Below are positions 1 to 10,396 of a stretch of 64,000 bases of DNA, piece after piece. The DNA comes from Aculops lycopersici (Eukaryota; Arthropoda; Arachnida; Trombidiformes; Eriophyidae): the NCBI GenBank assembly GCA_015350385.1, contig WNKI01000001.1:1481870-1545869 (forward strand), read 5' to 3'. Below the pieces are notes generated by a model. The model saw only the letters and a program-made list of their open reading frames with translations. It ran no database searches and was not told where the DNA came from. The position numbers were made by a program, and so were the translations under genes. Position 1 is the stretch's first letter; each line of letters starts with the position of its first letter.

Positions 1-1463
1 TAGTTGTCTTGCGCATATGGATTATGTTTTTGCTGTTGCTGTTGGACTAATTGCTGCACTTGATCCATGGAAAGAAGGGCAGCAGGCAGGTAGTTGGTGG
101 CGCCTGTCGAGTCTCCCTCGGCTTCGTTGTCGTCATTGTCGTTGTCGTCGCCATTTTTTGGTCCTCCGGGCGGAAGGGCAAACCTCGAGTCTCGTCTCGT
201 CGATGACTGGCCACCACTTGGGCCGGCACCTTGTTGCTCGCCATAAGCGCCGCCATTTCCGTCAGCCTCAGCTGGCGCTTGCATTGGAATTACCTCGCTG
301 ATTGTGGTCACTCTCGTTCGATTGACAACAGGTTGCGGTTGATCGTATTCCGAGTCGACCGACTTCTCGTCTTGCGACAGCTCGCTGGCCGCTCGCTTCG
401 TCTCTGGATCGATGTGGATATCGTCGACTCCATCGTGGACCCAAGCATCCTCGTCGCCGTCGTCGATGGTGAAGTCATCGCTCTTGTCGCCACTCAGACC
501 GTCGGAGCCTCTTTCTCGCTGATTCTGCCGCACCCTTGCTGCCGCCTGACGGGAGGCCAAAATGATGCGATCCTCAATGTCGCGCTTATTTCGGCGCCAA
601 CCCTCGAGATCGTTCCAAATTGATTGGCCGCCCAATTTTCTTGAATTTCCAATCTTTTCACTATAGTAACTGCTCCTCTTGGTTATCTTATGTCCACTCG
701 CTCGTTGCCGAATGATATCTGGTTTTGGGGTCACCACCGAGACGGTGTCACTAACAGTCTTTAGCCAACTTGCTTCCGGTCGACTCTCCTCTTGACTCTC
801 GGGATTGTCTTCGTTGTCCTCATAGGCCTCGTCGTTGTCGTTGTCGCTGTCGTTATCCGGATACTCATTCGAAGCTGCCGAGTCCAACTCCTCGTCGTCA
901 TCGTCGTCGTCGTCCTCCAATGCGGCCGACGAGGGTGACGACTCGCTGGCGCCCTCGCCATCGCCGCCGTCGCCAGCATACAACTCGGCGGCCGTTGGGA
1001 TCTCGCCAATCCATGAGGCCCAAGCCAAGGAGTATCTTGGCTTTCTACTTCCGCTTAGCGACAGAGATCCTCGAGGTGATGCCTCGTCCTCAAGGCTCAT
1101 ATCCTCGAATGATGACAGTATCATTTGATCATCGCGTATGGTTTCAATCACAAGCTTTGCCAAATCTGAGAGGAGAACCACCAATAAAGCTAAGGTGATG
1201 TAAGCAAACTTCCGGTTTCTATCTTGCAACTTGCAGTTGGCTGTGTTTATACTTGAACTCAAAAACCCTTGCAGTTCGTTTGTTTTGACAGCCAATCTTC
1301 GTATTGCTAGAATTTCTGCTGTCTTGTTGGCTGACATCTGCTGATTCCAACAGGTGTCTGTTATTTTAGTTTTTACTCCATCCTGATCTGCTTCATCTTC
1401 TTCCTCATCTTTCCTCTTGCAGGCTTGGCCTTGAGAACTTCTCATCTGACTAATTGGAGGCAT
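1..1463 (-). CDS. Acidic single-span membrane protein, C-terminus beyond the left edge
   Basis: A minus-strand frame is open from an ATG at 1463-1461 to base 1, giving at least 487 residues with no stop, so the end lies outside the window. The N-terminus (1-85) is charged. Residues about 87-106 form one hydrophobic segment (core ITLALLVVLLSDLAKLVI) that could be a membrane span or signal anchor. After it comes a long hydrophilic part with a run of Asp/Glu at about 180-190, many Asp-Asn and Glu-Asp stretches, and a more basic stretch at about 255-310 (KITKRSSYY, GWRRNKRDIEDR). Codon use looks coding, and the opposite-strand frames are low-complexity shadows. I do not recognise the family. A protein anchored in the ER or nuclear membrane with a long acidic tail would fit, but that is inference. 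It is divergent from the next gene, with 3 kb between them. Confidence 0.8.
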   Translation of the reverse strand, partial: MPPISQMRSSQGQACKRKDEEEDEADQDGVKTKITDTCWNQQMSANKTAEILAIRRLAVKTNELQGFLSSSINTANCKLQDRNRKFAYITLALLVVLLSDLAKLVIETIRDDQMILSSFEDMSLEDEASPRGSLSLSGSRKPRYSLAWASWIGEIPTAAELYAGDGGDGEGASESSPSSAALEDDDDDDDEELDSAASNEYPDNDSDNDNDEAYEDNEDNPESQEESRPEASWLKTVSDTVSVVTPKPDIIRQRASGHKITKRSSYYSEKIGNSRKLGGQSIWNDLEGWRRNKRDIEDRIILASRQAAARVRQNQRERGSDGLSGDKSDDFTIDDGDEDAWVHDGVDDIHIDPETKRAASELSQDEKSVDSEYDQPQPVVNRTRVTTISEVIPMQAPAEADGNGGAYGEQQGAGPSGGQSSTRRDSRFALPPGGPKNGDDNDNDDNEAEGDSTGATNYLPAALLSMDQVQQLVQQQQQKHNPYAQDN

Positions 1464-4400
1464 TGGAATAAATTTTAAAGCGAAAAGTCTTCGCGAGAGA
1501 AGAGGATAAGTTTAGAGATGCTCTTGTTGTATGGAGCTAAGTTTACCAAATGACACTTGAAATTCAGTCTCATGTCCTCAAGCAAATTTGTCAGAGATCT
1601 GAGACTAAATCCAGGACATGCGCGCCTATCTTAGCAGAGGATGAATGAGGATGAACCTTAAAAAGAGAAGTGATGAACCAACTTGTTAGCGCATAAGATA
1701 AAAGTCCAAGTCAATGTGTTTCGCTGTGTTAACAAGTGCGTCGCCCTTCAGGCAGAAAAAGAGTGTTTTTCCTGTGGCCACTCTACTCGCAGGTGTCGTC
1801 GACATGTGAGAGCAAGGTGATGGTTTTTGTTAGTCAACCCAACGTCGTGAGGTAGCTCTAATTGGATTTTTTCATCTCAACAACTTGTCGATACCTCTCA
1901 TTGTTGTTTGAAAGCGTCTGTGTGTGTGTGTGTTATGGCGAAGTAACAGTTGAGTCAAGCTTGTCGCCCAGACCAAAGTCTGAAATCGATTTGTCAGTGT
2001 ACTATTGTACGATGTTACTTTGAGTCGGGAATCCGCCACGCCCATTTGCGATGTTGAACTAGAAAAGCAAATTTAATCTCGCTACTGTCACTAACTCCAT
2101 CGTCAGTCTCCCATCGTTAACACCACCACCAACGATAACAACCACTACGATTGAGGGCTCCTTCGATCAGAGTTTGCGGTTGTCAGTGGCAACCGAATGC
2201 CGAATGCAGTGACGATCGGCTCTCACCAATTGATCTAAACCGAAGGCAGTGGTGACGATCGATGATTTCAAATCGACGGCCGCGCCCCAAGTGGGCCACT
2301 GGCATGGCAACCGCAAAAGTTCAACAAACTTGACTTGTCGTGTTATGCTATGTTGTAATTTTGCGCCTCCATCTTGCATGATCTTACCTGTCGATTTACA
2401 TCATACCTTAGGCTCTAAACTCGCGATATACTTCCCAATACTTTCGTCAGTTCAACGGAACCAATATGCAGGCAGCAACTTCCGGTGGGCAGTGGTTGCA
2501 TCACGTTGACCATGACAAAAAATCTTTCATTGATCTTTCAATATCTTGAATCAGCTCTGACGTTAACTTTCCCCTCCTTCGATGGCACCCAAGAATCCAC
2601 GATAAAGACGAGCAACAATCGGTGAATTCTTCCAGTGCCAAGGAACTTGGGAGTGCAAGTTTTTAAACCCCTCTTGCATCTTCTATAAATTTACTTTTCT
2701 CTTCAAAATTGTTCTTTTTATTGATGTTTCTTGGCCATCAGCTTGTCAGAAGTAGCTTGATAGAGATTCGGCTTGATTGAGATTCTAATTTTGATAGTAT
2801 TTTTTCTGGATGATCTAATTTTATTTGAGGTCCTTCACCTAAACTGTAACTGTTCCAAGTGGAGCAAGGAAGTTCAAAACGGAAGTGCGCGTCTAATGGC
2901 ATCGCTTTTCATGAGCGCACCTAGCGACATTATTACTTTTTAAACTTACACTGGCGCATGCGTCAGCAACTCGATACATGACTCACCTGGTTACCAAGCT
3001 TCTCCTCCACTCTTTTGAACGTATATTAGACTCCAACCCGACTTCTGTCTCATGTGGCCAACTTTGCGATCCACTTTCGATCGATGATGAAAAGTTGGTG
3101 GCCGCGTCGATACTTTGTAGATACTGACCTAGCAACCGCAAGTAGAGACAATTTAAAAAAATTTTACCAAGTCTTGGAAAAACTCCAAGACTTTCAGGAG
3201 TTTTGTCCTGCAGCCTCGTTCCAAACCCTTGAGGGCACCAACCTGTCGCAACCTGCAAGATCGCATCAGGTTCAAAGTTCCGTCTTGTACCAGTTTTCCA
3301 TTAACAAAAACTATGGTATTGTACACTTGTTTTGGTTATTGCCTATATCCAAATACTTCCAGCTTAACTCTTATGGAATTCGGTGATGGTGGCAGCAAGT
3401 GTGGGTGAAACTACAGTCAGTTTAAGAAAAAATTGAAGAAATTGCGACAAAAACTGCGCGTTGAGTCTCTGAGACTGCGCAAAAGAAAGAGACTTTCATT
3501 CAAACTAAGCGCAGTAAATTGAGCAAAAGTTGCTGCACGATTGTGTTTAGCTTGCTCACAGCAACTTGTTAGATGATGTGCAAATTGGATTGCCATAGCC
3601 TTGCAAGTTGCAATATTTATTCCACTTGTCCATTTGCTCGCTGCAGCAACAACGGCAACAAAAACAAGAGTCAAAACAGAAAACAGACAACACGACGCGA
3701 CTATAGTGGTGATAGCATAGCGGAGGATTATTAGCACACTGCGGCGCCAAGTAAATGGGATGAAATAAAACGCCCGCTTGAAATCACAGCAACAGACTAA
3801 TAAGTGCAAGACTAATAAGAGCAACAAAAGAACGACTAACAGGAGCAACAAGTTGTCGGTGAACAGATTACAACAAACATACAACACGACCACTGCCACT
3901 TGTTGATCGTGTTAGTGGCAGTGACGGTGGCAACGGCGTCATTGCCAAAGTGGTAGGGGGAGACAGCGAGCAAAAATTATAATATCACACTAAACTATCA
4001 CATCGCCAGCCATGAGCTGTGAGGTTTGCTAGGCGGCAACTGCAGTGGCACTGGAGATACCCACACACGACCAAAGTGAGCGATCCCATTGGTAAGCTAG
4101 TAACAGCAGACAAGCAGCAAGCAAAGTCGAGGGCAAGGCAACACCGGCAAACAGAAGCTTCGCAAGTTGCAAGCAACAAGTGGCAGTGATAGAGCGATCG
4201 AGCGAGAGGAGGGCATAGCGAGAGACCTTCAGCAAGACAACGGCATTTACAAGCTTACTTTTCGGTGCATGTTAGGTCGCCGCTTGTTCCGTCTGTTATC
4301 AGCCAAAACAATACAAACTCCTCAACTCAAGAATTGAAGAGAAATATTTTCAAGGGACAGGAACTCTCTGAAGTTAACCCGCAGAGGAGAGAGGAGAAAA

Positions 4401-4515
4401 GGGGAGAGAAGAACAGGTAAACAAAAATTCCCTATTAAACAAGACCGAACAATACCTGACTGGCCTAGAAGTAAAATAGACCAAGAACGAAACATAGCTC
4501 ACTACTAGAACCCTC
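1464..4515. other. Divergent intergenic region with promoter-like sites
   Basis: About 3 kb lies between two divergent starts. It holds a GT run (about 1918-1932), a GGAAGTGCGCG site near 2881, a GCGCATGCG site at 2954-2962, and many CAA/CAG-rich stretches that make long hydrophobic shadow frames on the minus strand. No frame here resembles a known protein or has convincing splice structure. Untranslated exons of either flanking gene may lie here. Confidence 0.6.
2881..2962. promoter_or_regulatory. Candidate bidirectional promoter core: ETS-like plus NRF1-like sites
   Basis: A GGAAGTGCGCG element near 2881 and a palindromic CGCATGCG at 2955-2962 lie 70 bp apart in the divergent spacer. GGAAGTG resembles ETS-family sites and GCGCATGCGC is the consensus of NRF1. 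Both are known from housekeeping promoters of animals. CGCATGCG recurs at 6608-6615, upstream of the ribosomal protein gene. The role is inferred from sequence only. Confidence 0.35.
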
Positions 4516-6159
4516 ATGTCGCGCCACATCAACGCCGTTGTGCCTGAATCCTTTCAAATGGATCTGCGATCTTCGCCAAGCCAACAGCATCTAAATCCCT
4601 CGCGCTCCTCCTCGTTGGACGGAAGTCACGATGGGGGAGCAAATGATCTGGATGGCGCAACAGGTGGCGCCGGTCATCATCATCATAGAAGCGGTAGTCA
4701 GGGTAACCAAAATCAACTCGAGCCAAGAAACCACAAACTAGATCTCTACTCAATTCCCGTGTTCCTATTAGAACTTCTAGTTCTCTGTGGCCTAGCCTAT
4801 GGGGCCTACTATAGCCACTTCCAATACAAGCACTCGCCCATGATTAATGGCTTCTATTGCGATGACACCTCCTACAGGCAAGAGTACCAGGAAACAGCTT
4901 GGACAAAGCAATTCAATGGAAAGGAGGAGGAACTATATGTGCTCTTAACATTATTAGCTGTTCCAATATTATTAATACTCTTCTGTGAACTAGTCAACTC
5001 CATGTTTGGCTCGCTCAAGTTTCGCCAAGTGCGCGCCCTATGCACCTGTTGCAAGTTGCACTCAATCACTCGGCGTACATTCAGATTCACGGCCGCCTAT
5101 CTGCTCGGCTTCCTCCTTGTAATGATCTCATGCGACATCCTTGCCAACACCACCGGCCGTTTAAGGCCCTACTTTGCACAGGACTGTCCAAATGCCTACC
5201 AACAATGCGTTGGCCTATTATCACCGCCCTCCTCAACGCCATCAGCATCCAACCTGTTGTTTGGTGGCGCTGGAGCGGGAGATCTTCAGACGCAACCATC
5301 AACAAGACCAGCGCCAGTAATCATATCCGGCGGCGAGTCCACCGTTTCGCCAGCCCAGCAGCCTCCTCCCTCGGCGCCCATTTCGGCGTCCAGTAGCAAC
5401 ATGACGCCTCTCGTCAACACTATGGGCGAAACTGCAGCCCAAGTCATGCGCCAACCATCTCTTGCAACCTCAACCTCGCGAGCACTTGGAAGTGGCGCCG
5501 GCGGAGGTGGCGACCTCAACTTGGCCGCCATCGTCGAGAGACACTGGGTTAGTTTGGCCGGCAAGAATCTGACCCAACTCTGTGGATTCACAGGGGACCA
5601 CGAGGAACAAGCCCTCAAGTCACAGGAGATGGCCATGTCGTGGCCCTCGTCGCCCGGCGCACTGTTTACCTATGCAAGCTTATTTGTTGCCTGCTACCTG
5701 AGCTTCGTGGGTACCGCAAGACCATTTAGAATAATCACAAGTATCATCGTGGTCATGCTTTTCCTCGTTTCTGTCATGTTCAATGTCCAGCTAGTCAAGG
5801 ACCACTACCATCATTGGGACGATGTGGCTTCAGGCGCTGGACTTGCGTTAATTTTAGTTGTATTTGTGCTGCATGTTTATCTAAACAAATTCAAGGATAC
5901 CCACTATTATGAAAACCAGAAACTCTACAAGAGAAAGCTATATGTTTATGAGAACAACACCAGCAACAAGTCATCCTCGGGCTGGAACCCTAATGAGGCT
6001 TACACTCTGGACAAGACTGAGCCAACCTTACCTGCTACTGGTCAAATGAACCTACAAAATGGCGACGTTGGCGGCTCAATCTCAAACAACGATCTCGCAA
6101 TGAGGTACTTCCAAATTCCACGTGCCAACTATCGCGGCGGACAGAATCGATTACATTAA
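4516..6159 (+). CDS. Lipid phosphate phosphatase-like protein (PLPPR-type, probably inactive)
   Basis: The protein has 547 residues, against about 285-325 for active phospholipid phosphatases. Six hydrophobic spans are visible at about 77-100, 139-164, 190-212, 382-398, 402-425 and 437-456, as in the PAP2 membrane family. Residues 1-75 are Ser/Gly/His-rich and disordered, and a 130-residue Pro/Ser/Ala-rich linker sits in the loop between spans 3 and 4. The family's three catalytic motifs are degraded. Motif 1 keeps GRLRPYF at about 213 but the preceding lysine is gone. Motif 2 (normally SGH) reads SSPGAL at about 378, with no histidine. Motif 3 keeps DHYHHWDD at about 429 but the leading Ser-Arg is Gln-Leu. 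Vertebrate PLPPR/PRG proteins are known inactive relatives, and this architecture is closest to them. It probably acts at the plasma membrane as a scaffold or lipid-binding protein. That last point is inference. Confidence 0.85.
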   Translation: MSRHINAVVPESFQMDLRSSPSQQHLNPSRSSSLDGSHDGGANDLDGATGGAGHHHHRSGSQGNQNQLEPRNHKLDLYSIPVFLLELLVLCGLAYGAYYSHFQYKHSPMINGFYCDDTSYRQEYQETAWTKQFNGKEEELYVLLTLLAVPILLILFCELVNSMFGSLKFRQVRALCTCCKLHSITRRTFRFTAAYLLGFLLVMISCDILANTTGRLRPYFAQDCPNAYQQCVGLLSPPSSTPSASNLLFGGAGAGDLQTQPSTRPAPVIISGGESTVSPAQQPPPSAPISASSSNMTPLVNTMGETAAQVMRQPSLATSTSRALGSGAGGGGDLNLAAIVERHWVSLAGKNLTQLCGFTGDHEEQALKSQEMAMSWPSSPGALFTYASLFVACYLSFVGTARPFRIITSIIVVMLFLVSVMFNVQLVKDHYHHWDDVASGAGLALILVVFVLHVYLNKFKDTHYYENQKLYKRKLYVYENNTSNKSSSGWNPNEAYTLDKTEPTLPATGQMNLQNGDVGGSISNNDLAMRYFQIPRANYRGGQNRLH

Positions 6160-6849
6160 TCCCTATCTATTAGTTATTAGTTATATGGTCATCAATCTAA
6201 CTATCTACCAGTCAGTCAGTTTATTTGTCATTGTTGTTATCCAATAATACATCTTCTTCCTTACAATTCTGGATCACTTTCGTTGATTTTATTGTTGTTG
6301 TTGTTGATGATGATGATGATAATCAACCCTCCTCATCTGTTCGACTTAATCTAAATGAACGAATGAGCGAGTGTACAAGAATTATGCAAATCATGGCATA
6401 GCATTCGACTACAATTTGTACTTTTGTCCTACCGTATCTTCCCAATAACTCACCATGAACCCAATAATATCCACCTGTTGTCTATAGGGTCGCGCGAGAA
6501 CGACCAAGCTCAAAGAAAGATAAGCGTTTGCAGGCAGATGTACTTGTATATTAGTGCGCCGTTCTGATCCCTCGATGCGATTTTAAATTTGAGCGCGAAA
6601 TCTGGCACGCATGCGCTCATATGCACACAAACTTCCGTAGCGGCATTCGCTATGAACGATCCGCATTTGCACACACGCTCACATGGTTAAAATTTGGTGC
6701 ATGCTTTTGCCGTTGCTCTACGTATTTACCATCTATCAAAAAGAATAGATACTATTGTCGTTGATTCCCGACTCCTCTATTATATCACTTAATTTATATA
6801 TATATTTATATCGTTTTGCATATTGTAACTGTACCTATTGTAGAACAAG
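6160..6849. promoter_or_regulatory. 3' end of the PLPPR-like gene and RPL8 promoter
   Basis: This 690-bp spacer begins with the untranslated tail of the upstream gene, including GTT and GAT runs at about 6290-6320. It then holds a CGCATGCG palindrome (6608-6615), an AACTTCCG element (about 6630), a CGCATTTGCACA element (about 6662) and an AT-rich stretch TTTATATATATATATTTATA (about 6793-6812) shortly before the RPL8 start. I infer these as the RPL8 promoter. The exact transcription start cannot be read. Confidence 0.45.
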
Positions 6850-7743
6850 ATGGGAAGAGTTATTAGAGGCCAACGTAAAGGTGCTGGTGGTATCTTCAAG
6901 AGCCACAACAAGCATCGTAAGGGAGCAGCCAAGTTGAGACCAGTTGACTACGCTGAACGTCATGGATACATCAAGGGTGTTGTGAAGGTAGGTATTTTGA
7001 CCATCAAGTAAAGAGCTTCATCCAAAGTACAAGAGATATAATGCAGAATATCGAAACTAACTAAAACTTTTCACCATTTTATTAAACACCAACAACGACA
7101 ATAGGAAATTATTCACGACCCCGGTCGTGGTGCTCCACTGGCCAGAGTTGACTTCAGAGACCCATACAAGTTCAGACACAACAAGGAGCTCTTTATCGCC
7201 GCTGAAGGCATGTACTCAGGTCAATTCATCTTCTGTGGTAGAAAGGCAACTATGACCATTGGTAACGTTCTACCAGTTGGTCAATTGCCAGAAGGTACAG
7301 CAATCTGTAACATTGAAGAGAAGGCTGGTGACAGAGGTAAGCTTGCCAGGGCTTCTGGAGGTTACGCCACAATTGTTGCACACAACCCAGATACCAAGAA
7401 GACCAAGATCAAGCTTCCATCGGGTGCAAAGAAAACAATCCAATCTCAGAACCGCGCCATGGTTGGTATCATCGCCGGCGGTGGTCGTACCGAGAAACCT
7501 ATCCTCAAGGCTGGCCGTGCCTACCACAAATATAAGGCTAAGCGTAACAGCTGGCCCAAGGTTCGTGGTGTTGCTATGAATCCAGTTGAGCATCCTCACG
7601 GTGGAGGTAACCATCAACATATTGGTCACGCTTCAACTGTTAGAAGAGACGCTTCGGCCGGTAGAAAGGTCGGTCTTATTGCCGCCAGAAGAACTGGTAG
7701 AATTAGAGGAGGTAAGGGCACAATACCGAAGGAGAAGGAGTAA
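6850..7743 (+). CDS. RPL8: 60S ribosomal protein L8 (uL2)
   Basis: Two exons, 6850-6987 and 7105-7743, join in phase 0 across a 117-bp intron with gtaggt donor and atag acceptor. The product has 258 residues, the usual length for animal RPL8 (about 257). It starts MGRVIRGQRKGAG and continues with HGYIKGVVK, the junction, then EIIHDPGRGAPLARV. Conserved later parts include NVLPVGQLPEGT, KLPSGAKK, GGGRTEKPILKAGRAY and VAMNPVEHPHGGGNHQHIG. The last of these holds the histidine of uL2 that is close to the peptidyl-transferase centre and is hydroxylated in mammals. The C-terminus (RTGRIRGGKGTIPKEKE) is slightly divergent. Two AATAAA signals follow at 7766-7771 and 7783-7788. It belongs to the large ribosomal subunit in the cytoplasm. 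Confidence 0.98.
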
Positions 7744-8032
7744 TTCTCTAGGATTTTCTATTATAAATAAATTGTGTGCTGAAATAAATAACGTGCTTGT
7801 CGGACGAGTGGCCTCGAAAGAGGTTTATGTTATGATTTGTCTCAATTTAGATTTCGTTATTGTGAGGTATCTAGTTTACGGCTAACGCTATTCTATCTTC
7901 ATTCTAGAGCATCCTAATGCTTGACATCGATCTCGCAATTCAGCTCAAGGGGCCGAATTAGTGAAATCTACTCTGAACCAACGCGTTGTCTGAGCTGGTC
8001 AAAAAGTTGCAGGTTCGATTTTAAGGATAACC

Positions 8033-8701
8033 ATGGAATCCTGTAAGGATGTATGGCGCAATGTTGATGCTATATGCTTCGATGTTGACTCCACTGTCTG
8101 TCAAGATGAAGCTATCGACCAACTGGCTGAATATGTTGGCAAAAGCAAGGAGGTCGCTGAGATAACGAAAGCCGCAATGCTGGGAGATCTCAACTTTCGC
8201 GAGGCACTATCAAGGAGATTGGAAATCATCAAGCCAACAACTAGTATAATTGCTCAATATTTAAGCAGCCACAAACCTCGACTGACAGCGAATGTTCATG
8301 AACTTGTTGAAAAGTTGGACCAGCTGAACAGGGACGTTTATCTTGTCTCGGGTGGATTTGATGTAATCATCAAGCCTGCTGCGGATCAGCTCAGAATTCC
8401 CGAGCAAAGGATCTATGCCAACCATATCAATTTTAATTCAGATGGTTCCTACGCTGGTTTCGACGAGACTAAGCCAACATCATGTCAGGATGGGAAAGCA
8501 CAAGTAATAACCTTGCTCAAGCAAACCATGGGTTACAAGAATGTCGTGATGATAGGTGATGGTGTTACTGATCTGGAAGCTAAGCCACCTGCTGATGCAT
8601 TCATAGGATTTGGAGGTAATCAAGTGAGGGAGAAAGTAAGAGCGATGTCTGATTGGTTTGTCAGCGACTTCAAGGAATTGATCGCCGAACTACCTACTTG
8701 A
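8033..8701 (+). CDS. PSPH: Phosphoserine phosphatase
   Basis: A single exon encodes 222 residues (human PSPH has 225). The start ATG lies in a good context (aaccATGG). The HAD-family motifs are in order: DVDST at about 17-21, with the two catalytic aspartates and Glu at CQDEA just after; LVSGGFD at about 105, with the phosphate-binding Ser; and VMIGDGVTDLEA at about 175, with the magnesium-binding Asp pair, followed by AFIGFGG. The lysine of motif III is in DGKAQ at about 159. The enzyme hydrolyses phosphoserine to serine, the last step of serine synthesis, in the cytosol. It lies 289 bp downstream of RPL8 on the same strand; eukaryotic genes so placed normally have their own promoters. Confidence 0.96.
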   Translation: MESCKDVWRNVDAICFDVDSTVCQDEAIDQLAEYVGKSKEVAEITKAAMLGDLNFREALSRRLEIIKPTTSIIAQYLSSHKPRLTANVHELVEKLDQLNRDVYLVSGGFDVIIKPAADQLRIPEQRIYANHINFNSDGSYAGFDETKPTSCQDGKAQVITLLKQTMGYKNVVMIGDGVTDLEAKPPADAFIGFGGNQVREKVRAMSDWFVSDFKELIAELPT

Positions 8702-9029
8702 CCTCCTGTTGATACACATAGAATATAAACAAATCACACCGCTTTCTGAATTTTACACGTGATTTCATTGTGTTGTTTTTCTCACAAAGAGATTAAGAGG
8801 TATAGTTGAGATTGAAAATTTCTGCTATCTGGTATCAAGAGCCGGTTCTCATTAGGCAGCCAGGTACATGTATTTGGCTTCGATACTAATACGCGATACT
8901 GATACGAGTGCGAGCGGACGGCGGACGCGACACATTGCACGTATTAGGTGAATTGTAAACGCGCCATTTATGAACCCCTATTGTTTTTATTCTTACACCT
9001 TATAGTATAACAAATATAACTTCATCAAG

Positions 9030-10247
9030 ATGGGTATCAAACAGCTATCCAAGCTGATTGCAGATGTGGCCCCAGACGCCATCAAGGATCAAGAGATTGC
9101 TTCATATTTTGGTCGAAGAATTGCCATAGATGCCTCCACGTCCTTATATCAATTTTTGGTGGCGATCAGGATGCGTTCTGACCTGATGGTCAATGGAAGC
9201 GGTGAGACAACCTCACATCTCATTGGCTTCTTCCATCGTACCAATAAGTTACTAGAGGTAAGTATATCAGGGTTGAGAGGTGTCTTTTGCATGTCAAGTT
9301 TACTAACCTATTGATTATCCATCAATCAGAATGGCATCAAGCCCATATACGTATTTGACGGCAAGCCGCCAGACATGAAATCGGGTGAGCTAGAAAAGCG
9401 GTCCGAGAAGAGAAAAGAAGCCCAGGAGAGTTTAGATAAGGCGGTGGAAGCTGGGAACGAAGAGGATATTGTCAAGTTCAACAAGAGAGTGGTTCGTGTC
9501 ACCCAAAAGCACAATGACGATTGTAAGAAGCTTCTTCGCCTTATGGGTCTTCCTGTCATAGAAGCTCCTTGCGAGGCCGAGGCTCAATGTGCTGAGCTCG
9601 CCAAGTCTGGAAAAGTTCATGCTGTGGCCACCGAGGATATGGACGCCTTGACATTTGCGGCACCGAGATTAATTCGGCATCTGAGTAGTGGATCTGGCGA
9701 GACGACCCAGGAGTACAATCTGGAGAAAGTTATGAGAGGATTAGAGTTAGAGAGCCATGATGAATTTATTGATCTCTGCATCCTGATGGGTTGTGATTAC
9801 TGTGATTCAATCAAAGGTATTGGCGGAAAGAAAGGCTTAGACTTGATAAAGAAGCACAAGACAATCGAAAAGATCGTTGAGAACTTACCTAACAAAGATG
9901 GAGTTCCTAAAGACGACTGGCCTATCGAAAGAGCGAGACAGTTGTTCAGAGAGCCTGATGTTATAAAGAGCGACACAATATCTGAAGCGGATTTGAAGAT
10001 TAAGGACATCGATGAAGAAGGCATAGTTGAATTCTTATGCAAAGAGAACAACTTTGACGAAAAGAGAGTTCGCAATGCCATCGATAGATGCAAGGCATCC
10101 AAACCAAAGAGTGCCCAGACTCGAATCGACTCTTTCTTTCAGGTTAAACCCTCCGAGAGTGTGAAAAAGTCTCTAGCTCCATCACAAACTAATGGTAAGT
10201 CCAAGAAGGGATCTTCTGGAGGTGGTAACAAGCGTTTCAAACGCTAG
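9030..10247 (+). CDS. FEN1: Flap endonuclease 1
   Basis: Exons 9030-9257 and 9330-10247 join in phase 0 across a 72-bp intron. The donor is gtaagt, there is a consensus TACTAAC branch site at about 9301-9307, and the acceptor is cag. The product has 381 residues (human 380). The start MGIKQLSKLI gives the free N-terminus that the family needs. Metal ligands are in AIDAS (about 34), VFDGKPP (about 86), CEAEAQC (about 158), ATEDMDALTF (about 179) and GCDYCDSIKGIG (about 233), all conserved. The C-terminus carries a PCNA-interacting box, QTRIDSFF at about 335, and a lysine-rich tail. It cleaves 5' flaps in Okazaki-fragment maturation and long-patch base excision repair in the nucleus. Its 3' end faces the next gene, with 149 bp between stops. 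Confidence 0.98.
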
Positions 10248-10396
10248 ATAGCGATACTGTTTATAGGGTCAATTTTTTTACAAATGTCAACGATGTTGGT
10301 GTAAAAGAGATCGCGAAGAATATTATGTGAAATCCTCTTACAAATCAGACTACAGTTACTTGTTCACTCTAAAATTTCATAGATTCATATCACTTG

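Noticed and set aside
835..1128. Plus-strand Ser-rich frame with a poly-serine run
   Set aside because: It is the mirror of the Asp/Glu tract of the minus-strand acidic protein, whose frame is open for 1.46 kb.
3417..3899. 160-residue leucine/valine-rich minus-strand frame that looks like a membrane protein
   Set aside because: It arises from CAA/CAG-rich sequence read in the opposite strand. Runs of Leu and Val without membrane-protein loops, no homology I recognise, and a position in a promoter spacer argue for chance.
7980..8030. tRNA-like GGTTCGA element before the phosphoserine phosphatase gene
   Set aside because: Only a T-loop-like heptamer is present; no A box, acceptor stem or anticodon arm can be drawn around it.
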